From NCBI GenBank assembly GCA_963712055.1, contig CAVQGN010000001.1:186001-250000 (forward strand): a DNA stretch of 64,000 nt. Direction: 5' to 3'. The notes beneath the pieces were generated by a model that did not search any database, was not told where the DNA came from, and saw only the letters and a list, made by a program, of their open reading frames with translations. Shown in pieces: positions 59,104 to 64,000 of this stretch (within the stretch, counting starts at the first letter, position 1; every line of letters starts with the position of its first letter). Position numbers and translations under genes: made by a program. This DNA is from JAHBVL01 sp963712055 (lineage in GTDB: Bacteria; Chloroflexota; Chloroflexia; Thermomicrobiales; UBA6265).

Positions 59104-59664
59104 TTAGCTGACGACCTCAGCTTCGATTTGATCTTCGGAAGCGGTCTCGTCGATCTCGTCCACTGCGGCTTTGGTCTCGTCGGCCGATTCCTCCGCCCCG
59201 GCGTCCTCGACCTCATCGACCAAACCGTTGACGGTCACGGTGATCTCCGGTCGCAGTTTGCCGACCAGATGAATCACAACCGAGTGATCGCCCGACGAAC
59301 GAATCGGATCAGAAAGCAGAACCTTGCGGCGATCGATCTCGGCGCCAACCACCTCGGAGAGTTGCTCTGCAATTTCGGCCGACGTCACGGAACCGAAGAG
59401 GCGTCCTTCCTGTCCGGCGCGGGCTTCGAAAGTCAGTTTCGTGCCTTGGATCGAATCCGCAAGATGCTGCAGTTCGGCTTCCTGGCGGGCGATCTTGCGA
59501 TCCTTGACCTTCTGGTTTTCGGCTACGACCTTGAGTTCACCCGGGGTCGCGAGAACCGCCATGCCCTGGGGAATCAGGTAGTTGCGGGCATAACCATCTG
59601 AAACCGTTTTGACGGTGCCAGCCTCGCCCAGTTTTTCCACATCTTTGCGCAACACGATTTTCAT
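59104..59664 (-). CDS. rplI: 50S ribosomal protein L9
   Basis: The 186-residue protein has the N-terminal RNA-binding domain MKIVLRKDVEKLGEAGTVKT and DGYARNYLIPQGMAVLAT, the long central helix (about 50-80) and the C-terminal domain (GQEGRLFGSVTSAEIAEQL). It is longer than usual by about 35 acidic residues at the end (DEVEDAGAEESADETKA), an extension often seen in this phylum. ATG 59664 is the start. It has its own promoter upstream and precedes dnaB. Confidence 0.96.
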   Translation of the reverse strand: MKIVLRKDVEKLGEAGTVKTVSDGYARNYLIPQGMAVLATPGELKVVAENQKVKDRKIARQEAELQHLADSIQGTKLTFEARAGQEGRLFGSVTSAEIAEQLSEVVGAEIDRRKVLLSDPIRSSGDHSVVIHLVGKLRPEITVTVNGLVDEVEDAGAEESADETKAAVDEIDETASEDQIEAEVVS

Positions 59665-59709
59665 AGTGTGTCCTTCACCCTAGTATTCATCAATGACATA
59701 GTGGGAAAG

Positions 59710-59767
59710 TGTACGTACACTGCCTGAATCCTCTGCAACTATACGGGTTTTTGGGGTTGCTTTTCAA
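59710..59767 (-). promoter_or_regulatory. promoter of rplI with TGTACGTACA palindrome
   Basis: Minus strand -35 TTGAAA (59767-59762), 18-bp spacer, -10 TATAGT (59743-59738), predicted start near 59731. TGTACGTACA (59710-59719; 12 bp if the flanking G and C are counted) lies about 12 bases into the transcript, as in front of ftsK. The 145-bp gap holds nothing else recognised. Confidence 0.55.
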
Positions 59768-59809
59768 CTCGACTCACGGGGAAATCACATTATTGACGCT
59801 TGTTGCCGG

Positions 59810-60622
59810 TCAATCAGTCAACGACCGTGACAGCAAATAGAGCGCGATTGAACCGGCGATTGCTGCGTTGACGGAGTCGATCGCCTCGGATTGATCAATC
59901 CGTAGAACATAATCACACTGCTGCTGTAATGACCTGGACATTCCTGTGCCTTCAGACCCAATCACCAAGATCAGCGGATTCGCGCACGAGGCATGAGAGA
60001 TTTCTGTTGAGTTCGGCCCGTTGTCCAGACCCGCAACCCACCAACCAGACTCCTTCGATCGATTGATTGTCTGGGTGAGATTGGTGACCTGGGCGATCGG
60101 AATGCGCTCGGTGGCTCCGGACGACGTCCCGACCACTGTAGGTGTGACTTGGAAGGACCGATCCTTTGGAATCAGCACTCCGGTCGCGCCAAAGGCAAGA
60201 GCAGAACGGATCAATGTGCCGGCGTTTTGCGGATCCTGGAGGTGGTCGAGCGCGATCACCGGTCCATCGGTGAGCAAGACCTCATCAGCGTCGGCATAGG
60301 GAAATGTCGATGTCTCCAGCACCATCCCGCCGTGGCGTGCAGCAGGCGCCAGATTGTCTAGCGAGGCTTTGTCAACGCTTTCCACCGCAACACCCATGGA
60401 TCGCGCTTTCGTCGCGATCGCTTCACCGCGACCGTCGATAGCAGAACCGATCAACAGCCGGTGGATCGTCCTACGCCCGTCGAGCGCTTCATTGATTGGG
60501 TTCCGCCCATAGAGATAGTCGACACCCGTCTTGCCAGGCGAGCGTTTGTCGCCTGATCGATCTCTAGGTCTTGATGAACCGCCACGTCGGTCCGGTCGGG
60601 CTGTCCGCAATTTCGATTCCAA
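59810..60622 (-). CDS. rlmB: 23S rRNA 2'-O-methyltransferase RlmB-like (SpoU/TrmH family)
   Basis: A SPOUT methyltransferase that 2'-O-methylates RNA. The 270-residue protein has a basic N-terminal lead (about 30 residues), the substrate-binding domain (DYLYGRNPINEALDGRRTIH) and the knotted SAM domain: ALDHLQDPQNAGTLIRSALA, LILVIGSEGTGMSRSL and RIDQSEAIDSVNAAIAGSIA. Those three motifs are diagnostic of the SpoU group. The start is uncertain: TTG 60622 gives a 59-base overlap with cysS. It lies behind cysS in the same transcript, a common order. Confidence 0.9.
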   Translation of the reverse strand: MESKLRTARPDRRGGSSRPRDRSGDKRSPGKTGVDYLYGRNPINEALDGRRTIHRLLIGSAIDGRGEAIATKARSMGVAVESVDKASLDNLAPAARHGGMVLETSTFPYADADEVLLTDGPVIALDHLQDPQNAGTLIRSALAFGATGVLIPKDRSFQVTPTVVGTSSGATERIPIAQVTNLTQTINRSKESGWWVAGLDNGPNSTEISHASCANPLILVIGSEGTGMSRSLQQQCDYVLRIDQSEAIDSVNAAIAGSIALYLLSRSLTD

Positions 60623-61970
60623 GCTCCAGGAGTTCGTCCCGGATCATATCTGAAAGCTGCCACTGTTTTGACGTGCGCAGCTCTCCGCGAATCTTGAGTA
60701 GAAGGCTAATCAACGGGTCGATGTCGGCTTGCGGCTGTTGACTGGTGGCCAGATCAAACCCGAGAATGGCAGCCAGGCGTTTGATTTCAGCGCTGGCCGC
60801 ATTGAGATCAGCCTGACTCGCGCCGGCGTCCCGCTCGCGATTGATTTCCCGTGCGAGTTCGAAAAGAATGGCGATCGCGGCAGGGGAGTTGAAATCGTCG
60901 TCCATCGCGGCGACAAATTTCTTTTCTGCAGCCGCGGCCAGCTTTTGCAGTTTGTCCGATCCGGAGCCCTCGCCACCGTAACCGCGAGCATTGGCGGCCG
61001 CGATCAGTCGCTCGAGCCCTTTCTGCGCGGCCTCAAGCGATTCCTCCGTATATGTCAACGGGGAGCGGTAGTGGGACTGGAGAACCATCATTCGGAACGC
61101 CTGGCCACGTCCTTGATCGAGAATTTCTCGTAGCGAAACGATATTCCCAATCGATTTCGACATTTTGTCGCCACCAAGTTGCAGCAGTCCATTGTGCAGC
61201 CAGTATCGGGAGAACGGACTCCTGCCCAGATAGGCTTCCGATTGCGCGATCTCATTTTCATGATGCGGAAAGATCAGGTCGGCTCCGCCGCCGTGAATAT
61301 CAACGACACCGTTCAAATGGTGCGAGCACATGGCGGAGCATTCGATATGCCAACCGGGTCGGCCATCACTCCACGGACTCGGCCAGTGCGGCTCGCCAAC
61401 CTTGGCAGCTTTCCAGAGCGCAAAATCGAGCGGATCTTCTTTCCTCTCATCGATCTCTATTCGGGCTCCGCTCAGCATCTCGTCAACCGACCGGCCAGAA
61501 AGCTTCCCGTATCCATCGAACGAGCGGACGCGGTAATAGACGTCACCTTCGGCTTCGTAGGCGTGCCCACGTTCGATCAGCCCGGCGATCATTTCCACGA
61601 TAGCGGGTATCTCGGTGGTGGCTCGCGGATAGCGGCTGGCTGGAAGGACATTGAGTTCTGCGGTTTCACGATGCCAGTCTTCGATCAGCGCGTCAGTGAC
61701 CTCGGCGGCGGATATGCCTTCGCGATTCGCCCTCACGATGATCTTGTCATCGATATCAGTGAAGTTCTGGATATGCGTGACGGAGTAACCGCGAAACTCC
61801 AGGTATCGCCTGATCATGTCGAACGTGATCACCGACATGCCATGACCGATATGGGCGCTGGCATATGGAGTCACGCCGCAGACATACATTCGGACCTTGC
61901 CCGGTTCGATTGTTTCGAATGGCTCGATCTTTCGCGTCAGAGTGTTATACAGGCGAAGTCCATTGCTCAT
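60564..61970 (-). CDS. cysS: cysteinyl-tRNA synthetase
   Basis: Charges tRNA-Cys. The 468-residue class I synthetase shows CGVTPYASAHIGHGMSV (HIGH site with a zinc cysteine), GWHIECSAMCSHHLNGVVDI (zinc ligands) and KMSKS in GGDKMSKSIGN. The C-terminal anticodon domain ends normally. ATG 61970 overlaps the cysE stop by four bases. cysE-cysS-rlmB is a known gene order linking cysteine synthesis and charging. Confidence 0.97.
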   Translation of the reverse strand: MSNGLRLYNTLTRKIEPFETIEPGKVRMYVCGVTPYASAHIGHGMSVITFDMIRRYLEFRGYSVTHIQNFTDIDDKIIVRANREGISAAEVTDALIEDWHRETAELNVLPASRYPRATTEIPAIVEMIAGLIERGHAYEAEGDVYYRVRSFDGYGKLSGRSVDEMLSGARIEIDERKEDPLDFALWKAAKVGEPHWPSPWSDGRPGWHIECSAMCSHHLNGVVDIHGGGADLIFPHHENEIAQSEAYLGRSPFSRYWLHNGLLQLGGDKMSKSIGNIVSLREILDQGRGQAFRMMVLQSHYRSPLTYTEESLEAAQKGLERLIAAANARGYGGEGSGSDKLQKLAAAAEKKFVAAMDDDFNSPAAIAILFELAREINRERDAGASQADLNAASAEIKRLAAILGFDLATSQQPQADIDPLISLLLKIRGELRTSKQWQLSDMIRDELLELGIEIADSPTGPTWRFIKT

Positions 61971-62650
61971 GTTCGGCTCTCCGCGTGATCGCTCATTCCT
62001 GGCCCAGCCACATCCGGTAGGCCCCGTCGCATCTGCCGAATCACTTCTTCGAGTTCCTCGACCCGTTGGGTCAGGGCTACGACTGCATCGCCACGGGGAT
62101 CCGGCAGCGATTCAACCCGGCGCGTTTCGCCCGACCGTGGATCAGTCCACGCAACCGATTTTGCTGGCATGCCGACGGCGGTGGTGTCGGCCGGGACGTC
62201 CCTCAACACCACCGCACCGCCGCCGATGCGAGCGTTGTCTCCGATGGTCACGTTGCCGAGAACTTTGGCGCCGACTCCAACCACCACCCGGTTGCCCAGT
62301 GTTGGATGGCGTTTCCCCCGCTGTTTGCCTGTCCCGCCCAGAGTGACCCCCTGATAGATCGTGCAATCGTCGCCGAGCACCGCCGTCTCCCCGATCACGA
62401 CCCCCATGCCATGGTCGATAAAGGTCCTTGCACCGAGGGTTGCACCGGGATGAATTTCGATTCCTGTCAGGAACCGTCCAAGGTGACTGACCACGCGTGC
62501 TGGCAGATACCAGTTGCGCTGGTAGAGGCAGGACGCGACCTTTTGGACTTGAATAGCGTGGAAGCCGGGGTAAGCGAGTACGACTTCGAGTGCCGACCTG
62601 GCAGCCGGATCTCGTTCCTGGTACGTTCGTATTTCCTCTCGAATACTCAT
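61967..62650 (-). CDS. cysE: serine O-acetyltransferase
   Basis: First step of cysteine synthesis, acetylating L-serine. The 227-residue protein has an N-terminal helical part (SALEVVLAYPGFHAIQVQKV) and a left-handed beta helix with hexapeptide repeats (GATLGARTFIDHGMGVVIGE, VVVGVGAKVLGNVTIGDNAR), containing the catalytic DHG histidine. A C-terminal tail of about 40 residues (RVEELEEVIRQM) could form a short coiled coil. It overlaps cysS by ATGA. Confidence 0.94.
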   Translation of the reverse strand: MSIREEIRTYQERDPAARSALEVVLAYPGFHAIQVQKVASCLYQRNWYLPARVVSHLGRFLTGIEIHPGATLGARTFIDHGMGVVIGETAVLGDDCTIYQGVTLGGTGKQRGKRHPTLGNRVVVGVGAKVLGNVTIGDNARIGGGAVVLRDVPADTTAVGMPAKSVAWTDPRSGETRRVESLPDPRGDAVVALTQRVEELEEVIRQMRRGLPDVAGPGMSDHAESRT

Positions 62651-62678
62651 TTCGCGCGAAATCTCCCCTGGGTGTTGT

Positions 62679-62737
62679 CAGCCGGGCCGGCTGTCAGAAA
62701 CGCAATGCGACGGTGTTCCGGGCGTCAGTGGACGCCC
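62679..62737 (-). terminator. two hairpins between fmdB-like gene and cysE
   Basis: In the 154-bp gap, GGGCGTC/GACGCCC (62720-62737, four-base loop) and CAGCCGG/CCGGCTG (62679-62693, one-base loop) are perfect stems. No T-tract follows either. No T-box or other riboswitch signature was recognised. They may end the fmdB transcript or lie in the cysE leader. Confidence 0.4.
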
Positions 62738-62804
62738 CAGATACAGGAGCAGGGGAAACGAGGTTCGGCCTGAATTTCACAGGCTGCGCGAACGAGCCAA
62801 TGCC

Positions 62805-63125
62805 TCATGACGCTGGAGTTTTCGATTCTGCTGCCGCTTGTGCAGGCTTCTCAGTCTTGGATTCGCTTGAGCTGTCTGAAGTTGCCGGTTTTTCATCGCT
62901 GCCCGAACTCTTGGGCGTGCGGTTCGAAGAGTCGCTGCCACTGTTCCCTTTGCGGCTGTCATTGATGTACCAACCGGAACCTTTGAAGACAATACCGACC
63001 GGCTGAGGTACCCGGCGGATCGGACCGCCGCATTCCGGGCATTCGGTCAACGGGTCCTCGGCGAACTTCTGAAAGAAATCAAACGAATGCTGGCAATCAG
63101 CACAGCGGTAATGGTAGGTTGGCAT
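62805..63125 (-). CDS. FmdB-family zinc-ribbon protein
   Basis: A 106-residue FmdB-type putative regulatory protein. MPTYHYRCADCQHSFDFFQK and ECPECGGPIRRV supply the two CxxC pairs of a zinc ribbon, and FKGSGWYIND is the usual end of the conserved part. The last half is a low-complexity Ser/Lys/Glu tail. The name derives from a formamidase gene neighbourhood; the true function is unknown. It lies between polA and cysE on the same strand. Confidence 0.9.
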   Translation of the reverse strand: MPTYHYRCADCQHSFDFFQKFAEDPLTECPECGGPIRRVPQPVGIVFKGSGWYINDSRKGNSGSDSSNRTPKSSGSDEKPATSDSSSESKTEKPAQAAAESKTPAS

Positions 63126-63220
63126 TCTGGAAGAAACCCCATACTCGCGACCGTCACAAGAAGAACAGTTTAGCCGCTAATGGGCGGTGGCTCCACATCA
63201 TACGGGCGAATACGGTTTGC

Positions 63221-64000
63221 TCAGGTGACCGAGACCGTAGTCTCGACCGGATCGAGCGCATCCCAGTTCGGACCGGAACGGACCTCCGTTGTCAACGGCA
63301 CGCTGAGTTCAAACGCGTTTTCCATGGAAGACTTGAGGACCTCTGCGGCTTCGAGAATCGCTGAACGATCGACCTCCAGCACCAGTTCGTCGTGGACCTG
63401 CATGATGATTAGCGCGTCGATCTTGGCATCGCGAAGTCGTTGGTCGGTTTCGATCATGGCGATCTTCATGATGTCGGCGGCGGTCCCCTGGACTGGCATG
63501 TTGACCGCCATCCGCTCCGCCCCAGCCCGCCGGGCCGGGTTGCTCGAGGTCAGGTCTGGCAGTAGACGTCTGCGACCACTCAGTGTCTCCACATACCCGT
63601 GCTTGATCCCAAAGTCAACGATTGAATCGACATACGTTTTCACCGCCGGCAGTTTCGCCCAGTAGTCGGTAATGAACGCTTGTGCATCGGATCGACTCAA
63701 ACCCGTGTCGCGCGAGAGACCAAACGCCTGCATTCCGTAGAGAAGACCAAAGTTGACTGTTTTCGCGACCCGGCGCATGTCGGAAGTCACCTCGTCGACA
63801 GGAACGCTGTAAACCAGGCTGGCGGTCGCTCGGTGAACATCTTCGCCGCGATTGAACGCATCGAGGAGGAATGCGTCCTGGGATAGATGGGCCATCAGGC
63901 GCAGTTCGATCTGGGAATAGTCGGCTGCCACCAGCACCGGATCATCGAAAAGGCGATTCTTGGCCTCAGTTCCTGGAACGAACGCTCGCCGGACTCGTCG
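63221..64000 (-). CDS. polA: DNA polymerase I, C-terminal part
   Basis: The gene runs off the end of the window; 259 C-terminal residues are visible. Polymerase motif A is VLVAADYSQIELRLMAHLSQ, motif B (O helix) RRVAKTVNFGLLYGMQAF and motif C MQVHDELVLEV. The O helix carries Phe in NFG, the residue that disfavours dideoxynucleotides in known A-family enzymes. Whether the exonuclease domain is present cannot be seen. It acts in repair and Okazaki fragment processing, and lies 95 bases upstream of the fmdB-like gene. Confidence 0.96.
   Translation of the reverse strand, partial: RRVRRAFVPGTEAKNRLFDDPVLVAADYSQIELRLMAHLSQDAFLLDAFNRGEDVHRATASLVYSVPVDEVTSDMRRVAKTVNFGLLYGMQAFGLSRDTGLSRSDAQAFITDYWAKLPAVKTYVDSIVDFGIKHGYVETLSGRRRLLPDLTSSNPARRAGAERMAVNMPVQGTAADIMKIAMIETDQRLRDAKIDALIIMQVHDELVLEVDRSAILEAAEVLKSSMENAFELSVPLTTEVRSGPNWDALDPVETTVSVT

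Noticed and set aside
62651..62804. T-box riboswitch upstream of cysE-cysS
   Set aside because: The conserved T-box bulge sequence and a Cys specifier loop were not recognised; only simple hairpins are present.

Overview
The window is a gene-dense, high-50s % G+C bacterial chromosome segment (composition judged by eye). It most resembles a Chloroflexota bacterium of the Thermomicrobia/Thermomicrobiales type. This is an inference from several features seen together: Gram-positive-style LexA boxes (GAAC-N4-GTTC), an ImuB/DUF6504/DnaE2 mutasome, System II cytochrome c maturation (CcdA-ResB-CcsA-TlpA), an R3H-ATPase next to tmk and a DarA-like gene, CdaA/CdaR, and a cysteine-rich Tat-exported protein with a C-terminal-half pattern common in that group. 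No rRNA operon, CRISPR array, intact phage or transposase was found.

Layout. 1-1.5 kb: 3' end of carB and pyrE (pyrimidine synthesis). 1.5-8.5 kb: DNA repair and RNA decay (ligA with a small coupled gene, a DEDDh exonuclease/GIY-YIG fusion, family 4 uracil-DNA glycosylase, RNase J). 8.5-9.2 kb: a VapBC module with a palindromic operator and an apparently leaderless promoter. 9.2-15.2 kb: SOS mutagenesis locus, with dnaE2 (one-base frameshift) and imuB-DUF6504 each driven by a near-identical promoter carrying a LexA box in its 17-bp spacer; between them, on the opposite strand, lies a HEPN gene with an in-frame TGA and a coupled small partner. 15-24.9 kb: ftsK, recR, a GNAT-like gene, R3H ATPase, tmk, DarA-like, zinc ribbon, nadK and a Nudix/winged-helix regulator. 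25-36.4 kb: KDPG aldolase, the cytochrome c maturation operon, recO, trmD, HAD, HD-GYP, SpoIIE-type phosphatase, a P-loop gene, an orphan peptide-binding protein and a GNAT.

36.4-39.6 kb: aroC, a methyltransferase, smpB, a 78-bp tandem repeat array and the tmRNA (tag GKKRTGTSQMPLAA). 39.6-46.2 kb: accessory stretch with an exported SMP-30-type protein, an 898-residue protein with 140 cysteines, and an RraA/enolase-superfamily pair. 46.2-53.2 kb: [2Fe-2S] protein, EVE domain protein, tRNA-Thr/Tyr/Thr, tuf, rpmG, tRNA-Trp, two secE genes, nusG, rplK-rplA-rplJ-rplL, tRNA-Pro. secE is present twice because of a 219-bp tandem duplication that joined the nusG start signals to a second secE core. 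53.3-64 kb: an ANTAR response regulator, then a long minus-strand series polA-fmdB-cysE-cysS-rlmB-rplI-dnaB-dnaD-dnaC-cdaA-cdaR.

Functional themes: DNA replication, repair and mutagenesis recur (ligA, exonuclease-GIY-YIG, UDG, dnaE2, imuB, recR, recO, dnaB/D/C, polA). Translation and ribosome rescue are clustered (tuf, ribosomal proteins, smpB-ssrA). Second-messenger parts are scattered (CdaA/CdaR and a divergent DarA-like protein for c-di-AMP; an HD-GYP protein for c-di-GMP). The strongest candidates for unusual biology are the secE/nusG duplication, the paired SOS promoters with the HEPN insertion, the cysteine-rich Tat protein and the leaderless toxin-antitoxin promoters.
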